Assembly (NCBI GenBank): GCA_034509735.1
Contig: JACGWO010000012.1
Span: 26,503,188-26,567,187 of the forward strand
DNA length: 64,000 bases
Source of the DNA: Sesamum alatum
Taxonomy: Eukaryota > Streptophyta > Magnoliopsida > Lamiales > Pedaliaceae
Direction of reading: 5' to 3'
This document shows, piece after piece, positions 49,615 through 62,430 of the stretch (position 1 is the first letter of the stretch; the number at the start of each line of letters is the position of its first letter). Below the pieces are notes generated by a model, which was given only the letters and a program-made list of their open reading frames with translations, made no database searches and was not told the origin of the DNA. Both the position numbers and the translations under genes were made by a program.

Positions 49615-50072
49615 TTAGCTTTAGCTGCGTGGTTCTGATGATTTCTTGCCTTACATAGTAAGAATGTTTTTAGCTTTGAGAAATTCTCATTTGATTGCTA
49701 ATTCTTTTACTTAAGAAAGAACTGAAGTTTGAATTCTTAGGGTGCAAAATAACAAAAATATATTGTGAACTATGTAAGATACACTTGACATAAGGACAAT
49801 TTTGGTAAAACTTATAATCTCAAAGAAATAAGTGTTACACTTGGTAGTTTCAGTACGTGAACAAGACATGTTATATAATTTGATGAATATTTATTTAAAA
49901 GTAGCAATATATTCATAATCATGTGGTAACAAATTTCAAAAGTTGGACATATTTTATATATTTGTGAATCCCCAAATATCAGTCAAAGATTCAAAAATAG
50001 TGAGGGTAGGGACACAAAATGCTTTAATATTACATGTAGCTAATGTAACAATGAAACGTTACATCTATACTA
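49615..50072. other. TERT 3' flank
   Basis: The first 100-200 bp are probably the TERT 3' UTR; the remainder is AT-rich spacer without a gene. Confidence 0.5.
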
Positions 50073-50384
50073 TCTATATTATTATATTAAGAGAGAGCAC
50101 TTCTTTGGTGTCTCTCCCTAATTTGGTCTGCCAATTTATTATTTAATAGTAATTTATTTAATATTTTATTATTATTATTTTTTTTATCAACTTCTTATTT
50201 TTCTCTAACTTCTTAATTTCCCATTTTCTCTCTTATCAACTTCCACATCCTTTTTCTTTCATTAATTCTTTTATTTTATATTTTTAATATTTTAGAATCT
50301 AATTGATTTATTTTAAAAAAAATAAATATTTATAAAAATATAAATTAATTGTGCACACACATTCGAGTGTGCCATGTTTACTAG
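50073..50384 (+). mobile_element. 312-bp Helitron (non-autonomous)
   Basis: It begins TCTATATTATTATATTAAG after an A and ends CTAG before a T. A hairpin (GCACAC, loop, GTGTGC, about 50353-50372) is followed by CATG, four bases and CTAG, the same ending as the element at 1648-1947. The start could alternatively be nine bases upstream at another TCTATA. Confidence 0.7.
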
Positions 50385-52005
50385 TCTATACTTTGTTTTC
50401 TCTTGTTCACCTTACAAATCCTAATTAATTAATGGTAGTTTTGTGTAAACGAGGGAAACAACATATTGAGACAACATGTGATAATTTTAAATTTGTCAGT
50501 AGTGTGTGTATAATATATTAAGTGATAACTAATTTAATGTAATTTGTCAGTAGTGTATGTATAATAATTTAGTAATAACAATTTTTTCTAATTCAATAAA
50601 GAGAAGAAATTGTCATTAGTGACGATTAACAGCAAGTACCTACGGAAGAAAGAAAAACTTGCGATCTCACATATTTTCATAATTACAAAAAAATATATGT
50701 TAATTACTTATAAGTGTAGTATGTATGATACGAAAATGTTATAAAAGTTCCGTGTTAAGAAAATATCATCGTCTGTTGGGAATAACTTAAATGATGGTTT
50801 TTCCTTTTTTTCTTTTTAACAATAAATTTGTACTTCACATCTTGTCAGTAATTTATATATTTAACAATGTATTTGGTCGATGATTGGGAGTAGTGATATA
50901 GATTAAAAAAATGAAAAGGAAGATAGATATATGCATATGTTAAGGAATGATGTTTCACATAATTAGAAATATTTGACACCCTTTGAGGTCATATGTAAAT
51001 ACACAAATATTCTTATATTTTGCAAAATTGTAATTATATTTCTTGAGATTGTAATTATAATTACAAATATACCCTCTATACAGTAGTAAAATTTTGCACC
51101 AACACCTTTTAAAATACATTACATTAACACCCCTAAGAGGGTGTTTTTGTAATTCTGCAAAAAGTAGGGGATATTTCGGCATTTAGACCATATAATTTAC
51201 CTTATATATAATATATAACAATATTTTTTTCTTTTTCCTTTTTTATTAAAGAAAGGATTTTGGTTGAGGAATAATGTTACTACAAAAAATTAGATGATTC
51301 CAAACGTTACAAATGAGTATGCATTGATTATAATTTAAATTTTGAGTGCAGTTAATTAATATTTTTCAGGGTCTTATCTAATACTAAGTATTTACTATGA
51401 TTCTTAATTATGAGCATGACTTTTAGCTATAATTAATCTTTCAGCGTCGTTTGCTAAAAAAATAGTCGATAACCATTGCATAAATGTTGTACATAACATT
51501 AATCATAATAAAAAATCATATTCCTTTTAGCATTTTAAAATATGTAATTTGTACCTTGCTTTCAATTTATTTATCTCAGCGACTCAGTCCTTATTTCCCC
51601 ACCAAAAAGAAAAAACAAAGAAAGAAAAGAAGATTTATTTTCCACAGAAATACACAAATCTACTCCACTATCCTCAGCAATCAACCCAACTTGGACTAGG
51701 ATATATAATAGCAACCCTTACAACATGCTAATTTAAAACTAGTGTAAACAAAACAAAGTTGGGGTTGGTTCATTGTAATAACCCCGACAACAACAAGAGG
51801 ACGACCCATTTCATAACAACACCACACCACATTTTAATCATCCATCATCATCATATATATTCCCAACTGGGACAAATTCTAATTAATTTCATCATCTTTG
51901 TCGTCATCGTCCTCGTCGTCTTTTTCATCCATATTACCTCTATTTATATATATATACACACAAACATAATTCTACACGGACTATCCCTTTAATTATTTCT
52001 GAATA
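50385..52005 (+). promoter_or_regulatory. AT-rich spacer and dirigent gene promoter
   Basis: 50385-51700 is AT-rich with a decayed foldback around 50960-51200 and no gene. TATTTATATATATATAC at about 51938-51954 is a plausible TATA box some 55-65 bp before the dirigent start codon, giving a very short leader. Confidence 0.45.
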
Positions 52006-52566
52006 ATGGGAAAACTTGGTAGAATGTGGAAAGCTGTGAAAGGAGCCTGCAGAAGTTCAAGAAGAGATGAGGATGAAGAAAGGTTCAAGAAGCTGTTGCA
52101 GTCCAGGGAAAAGGTCGCCAAGCTCCATTTCTTCATCCAAGACGCGTTGGGCGGATCAAACGCCACCGTCTGGGAGGTGGCCCGCTCTCAGATCACGTCA
52201 ACTTCAGCCACCTCGTTCGGCCAGGTCAGAGTCCTGGATGATCTGATCACGGCGGACCCTGATCGCAGTTCCGACAAGTTGGGCCGAGCTCAGGGGGTGA
52301 TTACTTTTTCCGGCCTGGAGGAATCCGCCCTCACTATGAGCCTTAATTTCTATTTCACGTCGGGCAAGTATAGCGGCAGCAGTCTTTGCATAATGGGGAG
52401 AAACCCCATATCCAGCAAGAACCGTGAGCTGCCGGTGGTGGGCGGCACCGGCGTCTTCCGTATGGCCCGCGGATATTCCATCTCCAACACCTACTCCTAC
52501 GATGCGGCGACCAACTACGGCGTGCTGGAGTACACTGTTTATGTGGCTTATGTGGATGAATTATGA
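52006..52566 (+). CDS. dirigent-family protein without signal peptide
   Basis: An intronless 186-residue frame. The dirigent domain runs from about residue 40 to 184: LHFFIQD, then FGQVRVLDDLIT (71-82), GRAQGVITFSGLEESALTMS (93-112), and VVGGTGVFRMARGY (144-157) with the typical G-T-G-x-F-R-x-A-R-G-Y. Dirigent proteins form small beta-barrels that steer coupling of phenoxy radicals (lignans) or close rings in specialised metabolism, normally in the cell wall after secretion. Here the usual hydrophobic signal peptide is missing: the first 38 residues are charged (MGKLGRMWKAVKGACRSSRR, then DEDEERFKK). The last four residues are VDEL, like an ER-retention tail, but without a signal peptide this should not matter. 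No upstream exon encoding a signal peptide is visible behind the TATA box. The gene is GC-rich (over 50%) against an AT-rich background. It could be a cytosolic member or a mis-joined N-terminus. Confidence 0.85.
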   Translation: MGKLGRMWKAVKGACRSSRRDEDEERFKKLLQSREKVAKLHFFIQDALGGSNATVWEVARSQITSTSATSFGQVRVLDDLITADPDRSSDKLGRAQGVITFSGLEESALTMSLNFYFTSGKYSGSSLCIMGRNPISSKNRELPVVGGTGVFRMARGYSISNTYSYDAATNYGVLEYTVYVAYVDEL

Positions 52567-52944
52567 TCAAGATTTTAAGTATTTGAGATGCTGGCAAATA
52601 CTATGTGTTCTTGTGTAATTTTGTTATGGTTTTTGTTGCATGTTTTGTGAATGATGGATGGTGTTTTGCAAGAGAATTAAGTCTACCTAGTTTTGTAACT
52701 TTTAAGGATTGTTACCATGTTTCTTGGACTAGTTAGATTAGATGTGTGGAGTTTTATATAGTTCTACATTATAGTATATGTTTGCTCACATTTTTTTTTC
52801 TTAATTACCTAGTCAACTATTTCAATTTAATGTTTTATCTTGTAATATATCATATGTCGACGAAGAGATTTGTGTTGTACCTAGTCTCCTATCCACGTTG
52901 AGACGTTTCCAACTCTATCTAAAATATTTATATCTTCGATGTAA
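52567..52944. other. dirigent gene 3' flank
   Basis: T-rich downstream sequence, probably 3' UTR for the first 150-200 bp. Nothing else seen. Confidence 0.45.
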
Positions 52945-53263
52945 GAGGGTGTTTGGGTGAGCTTATAGATTTTGAAACATCTTATAAGATGTTCTAAAGC
53001 ATATAAAATGCCAAAGAATGTCGAAACTTATAATCAAGCATTTTTTTTAAAAAAAATAATGAGTTCATAACTTATTCTTAAAATCTTAAAAAACCTTCTT
53101 CGAAATTAGTCACAAATTTGATATTATTGATATTTTCTAAGTTTCAAATTTTAATTTTATCCGAACACTTTAAAAGTTTATTTTTAAATTAATATTTAAC
53201 ATCATATAAGATATACATGAACAGCTTATAAATTATTTTAAATAAACTTAGTCAAACACCCAC
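52945..53263. mobile_element. Harbinger/Tourist-like MITE
   Basis: The ends GAGGGTGTTTGGGTGAGCTT and, inverted, GTGGGTGTTTGACTAAGTTT form terminal inverted repeats, flanked by TAA on both sides (52942-52944 and 53264-53266). GGGTGTTTGG termini with a 3-bp TAA target are typical of PIF/Harbinger-type MITEs. The interior is AT-rich with TTATAAGATGTT-type words. Confidence 0.65.
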
Positions 53264-54119
53264 TAAGTCATTATATATACAACGCCTTTTTTTTTTTTTG
53301 AATATATATATATATATATATGGGAAGCATGATAATATTTGTTATATCATGAGAAGTTTACTACTATAATCATATGCTCCACTTGCATAACCTTCTCATG
53401 GCTTCAACATTGTCTGCTACCATAAAGTTAGTATTCAATTTTGTGTTTGAAAATGTCATCACAAATATTGGTAAATATATACCTAAATCAAGAAAACTAT
53501 GCTTCCCTCTTTGAATCACATAAAATAAAGCAAAAGGAAAAAAAGAAAAAGGAGTTGTGTTCATGTAACTATTTCAATTGATTAAAGCATCAAAAGGTTA
53601 TTATTGAGAGTCACTCCAAACGAACTTAACCACTATTGTGTGCTTAGGTACGACTCTCGATTCGGTTCAGTTTCTAATTCAAATTGTAATTTTATCTATT
53701 TATCACTATTTAGGGCTGTAAGTGATTCGAGTCGAGCTGAACACATTATTGTTCAAGCATATTTGAATTATTCTCGAGTTTTAAAAAATGTGTTTGAATT
53801 TGGTTTGATAATTGATCTAATTGAGCTTAAAGAAGCTTTAGTTTGATCAATCACAAGTCGAGTTAGAGTAATTTTATATTTTTATGTATATTTTATTATT
53901 TTTGCACTAATCGAATCGAGTTTGAGCCGAGCTTAAAAGTTTACCAAATAAAAAAATGTGTCAAGTTTGGTTAATAAAGCGAGCTTTGACGAACTTTTAT
54001 CAATCGATTTCAATTAAGTATCGATAGTTTGATTTAACTTTCATCCCAATCACTATTCTTGAAAAAAACATTTAATAACATTCGCAAAACATTTAACAAC
54101 AATAGTCCATTACGATAAT
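53264..54119. repeat. spacer with CGAGTCGAGCT-type dispersed repeat
   Basis: From about 53711 to 54010 the sequence contains words such as GGGCTGTAAGTGATTCGAGT, CGAGCTGAAC and GAGTTTGAGCCGAGCTTAA, a dispersed plant repeat pattern. A related stretch occurs in OSCP intron 4 near 57740-57880. The class is unclear (LINE- or TRIM-related). Confidence 0.4.
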
Positions 54120-54236
54120 TGGGCCTTAATAATTTATGAGTCATGAATAGGATTTCAAATTTGGCCCATATTTCATTGTGAAGCCCAAGATAGGATTGGG
54201 CTTAATACTTGAGTCCAGCCCAATCTAGAAAGCCCA
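54120..54236 (+). promoter_or_regulatory. site II element cluster upstream of OSCP
   Basis: Six TGGGCY motifs or their complements lie within 117 bp: TGGGCC at 54120, GGCCCA at 54163, AGCCCA at 54182, TGGGCT at 54197, AGCCCA at 54217 and AGCCCA at 54231. Site II elements bind TCP factors and are enriched in plant nuclear genes for mitochondrial respiratory proteins. They sit 160-275 bp before the OSCP start codon. Confidence 0.8.
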
Positions 54237-54393
54237 AACAAGGCCCTAGAAATGGGCAGCAAACCAAAACCAACACACTACAAAATTCTCACCCATTTCT
54301 GAATCTTCGAAAGAGCAGTGTTCTTCAGCTGGTAGTGGAAAAAACCAGAGAAGGAAAGTTAAATCGGAGGATCAAAAGGGTGAAAATTCAGGA

Positions 54394-55429
54394 ATGGCAA
54401 TGGCAGGGCGTTTGAGATCGGGGATTACTCTCCTCCGCCGAGGCCTCACTGCTGAAACTGTCTCCTCCTCCGCCGCGGAGAGATCCGTCGCTACCAGAGC
54501 CGTCCTCTGCCCTTCTTTCACCAACACCGAGGTATCAATGAGAATGAGTGTTATTGGTTTTCAGACTTCTAATCTTTTATGTTGAAGAAATGACATATTT
54601 TATTTGCGTTTCGTTTTGTTGATTGGCCCTTTTTATAATCTGAATACCATTTATTAGAGAGAGCTCTAGGTTTAGTGTTCACGTTGCCCTAAAGGCAAAA
54701 TCTGTTAGTCCAAACCCCAAATTTTATTCTTTTATCGTTTAAGCTCGATTAGTTATTTCTTTAACCAATTTGTTCCGTCTTGTTTGTTATTTTACGTTTC
54801 CAGGAGATTTTGTTTTGTTAGTACCTTACTTTTTCGTCTCCAGCGAAAGAATTAGAGGATTTTACTCGTAAAAAATGAAGGTGTAATTGTTTGTCTTTTC
54901 GCCTTGCAGAATTTAAGTATAGCTGTAATTGCAGTTAATTTTAGCATTGTTTTTCCTTGCTTTTAAGGTTTTACCGAAGAAAAATGAAAATGGGAATTAT
55001 CTCATTCTTGATGAGATATTGCAATTACCTGGATACATAGGTTTCTTTTTAACTTTTTCTCTGTCATTTATTGCAGTTTATGAGGAACTATGCTACTGGC
55101 CGTCCTGCAAAAGAGCAGAAAGTCAAGGTAATTATCCTTACTGATGTACATTTTTATGGTTTCTTGCTTCAGAAAACTGCACCATCGATGTAGTTAAAGT
55201 AGATTGCTGGTCCAAGGGTTCATAAGTGTTAGTTCACAATTTTGGCCCTTTGTGAAATTATGATTCTTACCTTGGTAATTCACAAAGTGATGTTTTCTTG
55301 TTCTGGCTATTCAAATTTTTGCAATTTTAGGTGATGTGTAAGATTGAACTTCAAAAAAATTTCAACACTTACCTTTCTAAGGGCAGCATTCATCATTGAT
55401 GTCTTTGCCTTTGTCTTTTTTTTTTTTTT

Positions 55430-55472
<43 letters not shown>

Positions 55473-58400
55473 TAAATTTTTTATGTGAAAATTAGTTTCC
55501 TTGTTACTGTGGTGGTCCTATTCCCCCTTTTTGGGGTATTAAAATACATTTTACACTCTCGATCTAATCCACATTTTAGCATTTGCTTAGTCTGAATTCT
55601 TGGAATTGTCAACTGTAGACTTGACGCTGCAATTGATTGTGTCTATATTCAATTGATTGTCATTTCATTTTTAGGTTCCAGTGACAATGTTCGGAGTCTC
55701 CGGAAACTATGCTTCTGCTTTGTATATCGCAGCAGTTAAAGCAAATGTGCTGGACAAAGTTGAATCTGAGCTTCTTACCCTTGTTGAGGCTTCGAAGAAA
55801 AGCCCTACATTTTCTCAATTCATGAAGGATCTATCTGTAACTGCAGATACCAGAGTGAAAGCCATCAATGATATTTGCACACAAGCTAAATTTTCAGATA
55901 TCACCAAGAACTTCCTGAGTGAGTGCTTTTGAACCTGTGAATGCGTATGTTCTATTTAAACAGAAATTGTTATTGTACATATTCTGCACTTGATAGTCTC
56001 TGGTTTTGTATTGGTATTAATGATCATTGCTGGAATTATGTGTTTCCTTGCTGTGGAACTGGATATAGTTGGTTATTGTGTATTGGTGGAATTTTAGTAC
56101 CAAAAATTTTATAATGACTGAGAGTCTTTTGTTTGCTATAGAGTTGCACATCTTTATAAACTTGTACAATGGACAATCTTAAGTACTACTTTGAATCCAC
56201 TGCATAACAAGGATACTTCATGGCTTTATTTGTGAGCCGTGAGATCATACCGTAATCACTGCTCTCTCTCCTTTCCCTTTTATTTCTGTTTCTTTCTATA
56301 TACTAACATGATTTTATTTATTTTTTATCTCATTCATTCTGTTAGAGCTTATGGTTATATATTTCTTAAGTATATTATCCTGAATTGCAATTAAGGAATT
56401 TTCAACGTTCTCCACTATGGTTTAACCTGCATAAGTTGCGGCTAAAGACTAAAGCAAAGTTGTTTAATTCGTCCTTGAATAGTATGACACTGAATAAGTC
56501 CTTATACACGTTTCTAGTTGTTTAACGCACTCTCTATTTGGTTGTCTCACACAGATAAGAGGCGTGGTAATATATTTGTTTGAATTAAATGAGGAGTGTA
56601 TTTTGTAATTCTCAAATACTGATAAGTTTCTGAGGAAGTATTTGACCATAATGTCTTATGCTTATTTTCTTTCTATCACTCAATGACTCAATAGTTTCCA
56701 AAGAGAAAAAGTGTTAGATGATGACATGTCTACAGTGATTTACAAAATCGTCTTTGTGTTTAAGCTGTATAAAATGCCTATTGAATAGTCATCAGGAAAT
56801 TTTGTTGAGAAAGACTTTATCCCTGGTCTCGTTTTGTGAAATTCTTCTGGTTTTTGTGAGTAGATGAACCTAATCTGGTGAACATCCTCTCCTTTCTCGG
56901 GTGAAAGAATGGAGAGAATATATACTTGACATATGCCATAGAGTTGTAGCGAATTTGCTCAATAGTATCAGATGGAAACACATGATATACTTTTTTTATT
57001 AACTTCACTTGTACCAGCCATCGTCGCTGAAGGTGGGAGGTTGGGACATCTGGAACGTATGTCACAGAGATTCTCGGAGCTGACCATGGCACATAGAGGG
57101 GAAGTAAAAGCCACTGTGACCACCGTTATTGTAAGTCCATCTATTACAACATGATTACTTAATCTCAATGTGATTTGAACAGATCAAAAGAATTCTAGCT
57201 TTGTGCCTTTCTCTCGTTATACTGTTTGTTTTTCATTATGCTTTTGCAAAGCATGAGAATGGAAACTGGAATTTTGGAAATATTGCTTTTTGCTATTTTA
57301 ACAAATTTTCCAAAAATGATGCCTTTTTGCCTTTTGTATTAGTTTCTTGATTCTTTCGTCACGCGAATATGTATAAAAATAGTATGGCAGGTATGGCGTT
57401 CTTGTAGAATAAATGTGGTTTTTGGTGAGTCCTTTGTGAGAGGTGCATCGTTCTTGTAGAATAAATGTGGTTTTTGGTGAGTCCTTTGTGAGAGGTGCAT
57501 TGGACGTTCTTGTATTGCTTATCAAGGATGTGCTTAAATGATACATGCTTCTTTTGACTTGAAATTGGATTGACAAAATGAACAGTAAGAAAATACATAA
57601 TGCTTAGCGCCATGATATTTCGAAACATGCAAATTGATTTCTATACTTGTTTAGGTCATTTCTGTAGTCAGGAGTGGACTCAGTTAACTTATATAATTAT
57701 TAGCGTCCTTTGTCTCATCAAGTCAATTAGGGTGTATGTGAATCGAGTAAAGCCAGAAAAAAATTGTTTTCGAGCTTGGTTTGGACTTCCTAGTTATCTT
57801 GAAATTGTATTTGAATTTGATTTTACTTTAATTCAAGTCGAGCTCTAACAAGGTTTAAGTTGAAAATAAGTCGAGTTTGAGTAGTTTAATATTTTTTGCA
57901 TGCTTCATCTATTCTCAGCTTATTGAGTTGGGTAAACTTGCTCTAGAAGTTTCCTAACAATGAAAGACATTCGCAGTTGGTTCTAATACTAAGAAGTGAG
58001 AACCAAGTTCTAATGAAATTGATCTTAAGTTGACTTTTGAGGTTAGTTGTTGGTTTTTGGTCTATTACAGGCATCACAATTCAGTAAATAGGCCGAACCT
58101 GAATGATCAATTCGGCATGGAACGAAAATTTTGGTATTTGGTTCAGTTTCAGTTGACCAAAAAGTACTGAATTGTATTTATTAAGTTCTATAGCTTTTCT
58201 TAATATTAAGTTAGGAAAACCCAGAACTGGAAACCAGAAAAGTGCCAGCATGCTTTATTTACATAATATAAACAATTTTCTTAAAAAATATTTGGTGATC
58301 AGAAATCGTAAAGGTTCGTATAGCATCCAGACTAAACCAATTAATTCAGTATTCAGGTTGTACCCAAAATTCCGTTTGCTTTACCATAAGAAACATTCCG

Positions 58401-59066
58401 AAACCCTTATGCAAATAACTTATGATATTGTGGGGGTCTGGATTCAAAGGTTTGGTGGTCAAGCTGGTGACATTTGTCTACACTTTCTGAACAAAGGATC
58501 GAGGATCTTCATATTTTTACATTGTATTTTAGAAGGAAAACAATGTACTCTATGAAACTATGAGCACAAGTTTTCTGGTATTCCCTTGTTTGCATGTAAC
58601 ATGGATCTGAACTCCAGATAGTATTTAAACCAAGGAATGCTCATTTTACTCTCCTCTGAAGCTTGTGCTGTCAAAATTAATGTTTTGTCAGCTCGTATGA
58701 CATTTTATATGTAGCATTTGGATCTGATCTTCTTTGGTCACTCCTTCTTTCCTCTGCAGCCTCTACCTCCAGACGAGGAGAAAGAATTGAAAGAAACATT
58801 GCAGGATATACTCGGACAAGGGAAGAAGGTTAAAGTTGACCAGAAGGTGGGTTCGATAATTGAAAATATGTTACCATGTCTATTTCTCTTCTGGTGTGAA
58901 TGCTAATGTCCATAACTTTGGTGACACCTCTTTGCAGATCGATCCCAGTATTCTGGGTGGGCTTGTGGTGGAATTTGGACAAAAGGTTTTTGACATGTCT
59001 ATAAGGACTAGAGCACGTCAGATGGAGCGATTCCTACGCCAACCTATTAACTTGGATTCCCAATAG
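54394..59066 (+). CDS. OSCP: mitochondrial ATP synthase OSCP (delta-type) subunit
   Basis: Six exons give 253 residues: 54394-54531, 55077-55127, 55675-55918, 57018-57130, 58760-58846, 58938-59066; all GT-AG and in frame. OSCP is the stator subunit that links the F1 head to the peripheral stalk of ATP synthase in the mitochondrial inner membrane. Residues 1 to about 50 are rich in Arg, Ser and Ala (MAMAGRLRSGITLLRRG) and look like a cleavable import signal, running to FMRNYATG. The mature part has the N-terminal helical domain (FGVSGNYASALYIAAVKANV), the AELTMAHRGEV-like SELTMAHRGEVKATVTTVI motif and the C-terminal IDPSILGGLVVEFGQKVFD motif, ending RQMERFLRQP. Length fits plant OSCP (about 240-250). 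The site II cluster just upstream fits an oxidative-phosphorylation gene. A second in-frame ATG at 54400 could also serve as start. Confidence 0.95.
55431..55472. repeat. (CT)n-(TA)n compound microsatellite
   Basis: It follows a T-run in OSCP intron 2 (55128-55674). Confidence 0.9.
57397..57500. repeat. perfect 52-bp tandem duplication in OSCP intron 4
   Basis: The units 57397-57448 and 57449-57500 (CGTTCTTGTAGAATAAATG...GAGAGGTGCAT) are identical, and a third partial start (CGTTCTTGTA) follows at 57505. Perfect identity suggests a recent duplication or copy-number variation. Confidence 0.9.
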
Positions 59067-62000
59067 ATGGTTCGCTATATCTAGTCCTGGGTTTTCTGGT
59101 TATTCGCCATCTTTCGATCGTGAAACAAGCAACTTTTTTTATTTTTGATAGTAAAGGGGTGGCGAATGTCATCCTAGTGCTTGCAAATAAGAGCTATTCC
59201 CATTGTTCTTTAGCTGTTTGATTCATGTGAGAACTCAATCCAGCTCGACAAGAAATTTCTTTGTAATTTTGAAACCAAAAGAGTATTATGATTTCATTTT
59301 GAATCCTATGTGTTTGCTATCGTATTTCAGAGTGGGTTTGGAAATCGACTATTTTGTGAGCATAAAATGGAATTTGGATTTCATTAACAGTACTAACATA
59401 ACATAAGCCATTATGCTGTTTTCCTCAGATGAGATGTACGTGCTTTCGATCAAAACGTAATGTGAAAGCAATTAGAGAGATGAATTCTCACATCTACCAG
59501 CAATTTTCCTTCCTCTTCAAGTTTTGTCTTAAAAAGAAACTTTACCATATTTTCTTCAAATAAATAAAATAATAACACCTTCCCATATATATATATATAT
59601 ACTTCTTCTTCTTTTTACTTTTTAATTTAAAAAATAAATCTAAAATAATATATACTTTAAGTAAGCCGACAGTCGGACACATTTTCAACATTATGTCAAG
59701 AAAATTTGATTCTATGGTCTACAATTGTGATTAATATCCTCTGTTTTCATTTTGGTTAATTATTTCTGAAGAAAGTGAAACAGTATAAGTCTGCCATAAT
59801 GATTATATACAGATATATTCATGTATCCAGAGATGAATATTCTTTTATCTTTTTCCGATTGAAAAACCCACCCCACATATATGATTAGATTAGCTTTTTC
59901 AGAGATGAGAGAGAGAGAGAGACAACCATTTTACTTTCTCCTTCAAATTTCTAATTTCAGTACTTGGTTCACCCTTTTGCTGCAAAACAATCATAGGAAA
60001 AAGAAAAACAAATAATGATTTTCTGCTCCAAATATATATACTCTAAAGTACAAATCAAAGTGTATTGAGTTTCATTGACGGGCTGCTTTACCACCTTTTT
60101 ATTATTGTTTCATATCAGCACATGCACGAGAGCTATCATTAATTTGTAATTTTATGGAATACTTACATATATATATATATATATATTTCCACTTTAATTT
60201 ATGGAGAAGTGTTTAATTATATGCTTCTATATATGGGCCTGCAGGGTATATATAGCTAGCTAGTTTTCTATATGGGTAAAAATATAATTTCTTCCAACTT
60301 TTTCATATATATATAACCTATACATGAAAATATAGGGAATTCATGTGAATTATTGCTTTCTTTGCATCACTATGCAAGCAAAATTTTCAATCATTAAGCT
60401 AATTAGTTGTCATTTTGATTTTTAACAAAATTTTAGATTGCAATATATAGTTGTTATATAGCTTAATACATACTACTTCAGTTAATATCTGCACTTTGAA
60501 GAATAGTAAAGTTGAATCATAATTATAGCACTTATATGAGATCGAAATAGGGTTTTTGACTTTATTTTTAGGTCCTTCAACTTCGTTAAGGTCGTCGAGT
60601 TAATCCTCAAAGTCCTCCGATAATTAAATCAGTGGAATCCAGGCCAGGATATATGGCTTGAGTAGCCCGTAGTAAATTTGGCAAGGGAACGAATTTGACA
60701 TTTAGGGGCTCTGTATTTGTTGTTATGACTGTAACAGTATGATCAATGTAATACGGTTGATCCAAAATTTATAAGACAGTTGGGGTTGATGATGTCAACG
60801 AGTCAAGCTCGAGTCGAACCGATCTAAATTAAAAAGATGTACGAATTCTTGAAATGTTTGGTTATTTTCATTATACGGGACGACATTAATTAATTTTTGA
60901 AAACTACCCTTCTCATAAAACCTATGATAACTTTGAAATATTAGTGATCTCTTGATAATCACATGAAGCAAATGAAATAACAAGATGTATGGATGGATGG
61001 ATATATGCAAGTTATAGGTTACATGTGGCACTTGATGTCTTAATTATTTGTTTGCCTTAGTAGGCAAGGACAGTATACATAAAGGACATGATGATGATGA
61101 TGGACTACGTTTTCTGTGTACAGCTACATATCTGTCTACATGGAACTTTGACAGTGTTTGGAGTACCTTCACAGTTTTCTCATCACTACTTCTTTTCCCT
61201 TTTCTTTCTCCAGACATCACATGATCATGTCCTATTCAGCATGCAAATCAGACAATACATTTATGGTTGCATCAACGGCCATTCACATACATATGTTCTT
61301 CCTTAAAATCTGTTGATTGTTGACACGAATGCGATTTATATATGCCTTTGATGGTGGGACAAAGATTTTAAATAGGGTTTTCTTGAAATGGTTATATATC
61401 TCGTAGCATGTCTCAGCAATTTCAGGCTGATTAATATTATTAGGTACTGAAAGGAACCCTTGCAGGGGGGGTGGGTAGGGGGGGGCTTAAGTGATATTCT
61501 CCCATGAAGTCTGCAAATGAAGCAAACCTCATCAATGATCAGTGTATATCTTTATAAGAAGTAATTTTCACTCTTTATCCCTCAACTTCAACCATTCTTC
61601 TGCACTTTAATCACTTCTATTTTAAATTAGCTTTCAAGTACTACACACACATATATATATATATATATATTTAGTTCATAAAATCAAAAATCATATATAT
61701 AACGTGAGGAAAATTGTTATCCGAATCAAGTTTTGGTCGATCAGTACGTAGTACTCTCATATGACAAGTATAGTACACTTATCGTATAATGAATTCAAAT
61801 TTGACCAGACCTGATATTAGTAATGTGAAAAAGGGAGTATTATTATAAGTTGAGAGAATTTTTTCAATCCTCATAATAATTAATTAACCTTCAAACATAA
61901 AATGATTGAATACAAGAAAGTAGAATAATATATGTTCAATGTATATGTATGTATTTTTAGATGGATTATTAATAATTATGGCTTGTTGATGAAGAGTTGA

Positions 62001-62430
62001 AAGGGTTTGGTCTGAGGACTAACGGCTTAATTGGTTGGTAGGGATGGATATGTGCTGAGCTTTTCAAAGGGAAAATAAAGAATATTAATTCGTCATGTAC
62101 ATATATGGATCTATCTGATATTTGTGTCGACAGACAATTTGCTTAACAAGTGCGTAAACGCGCAGTCCGACACACATGCTTCCAATCTTATTCTCGTACT
62201 AATTCAATATTCGCAAGAAAATTCTTGCGCCCGCGGCATAATTTCACTAACTAAAATCATTAAACATTAATTAATTGACAGTTTTGATGTATATATATTG
62301 TATAATCACGCAACAAACATAATTAAGTGTTTAGCAGTTTGATTTTTGACAGGTTAATTAGAATTGAAAAATGTTTGCTAGCTTTTTCTATTCCAAACTA
62401 TTATACTTGAAAAACACGTGTGTGTGTGTG
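59067..62430. other. intergenic DNA between OSCP and MYB gene
   Basis: The first 300 bp are probably the OSCP 3' UTR. The rest is AT-rich with several (TA)n runs (59585-59601, 60169-60186, 61645-61670) and a G-run near 61466-61486. No coding sequence seen on either strand. Confidence 0.5.
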
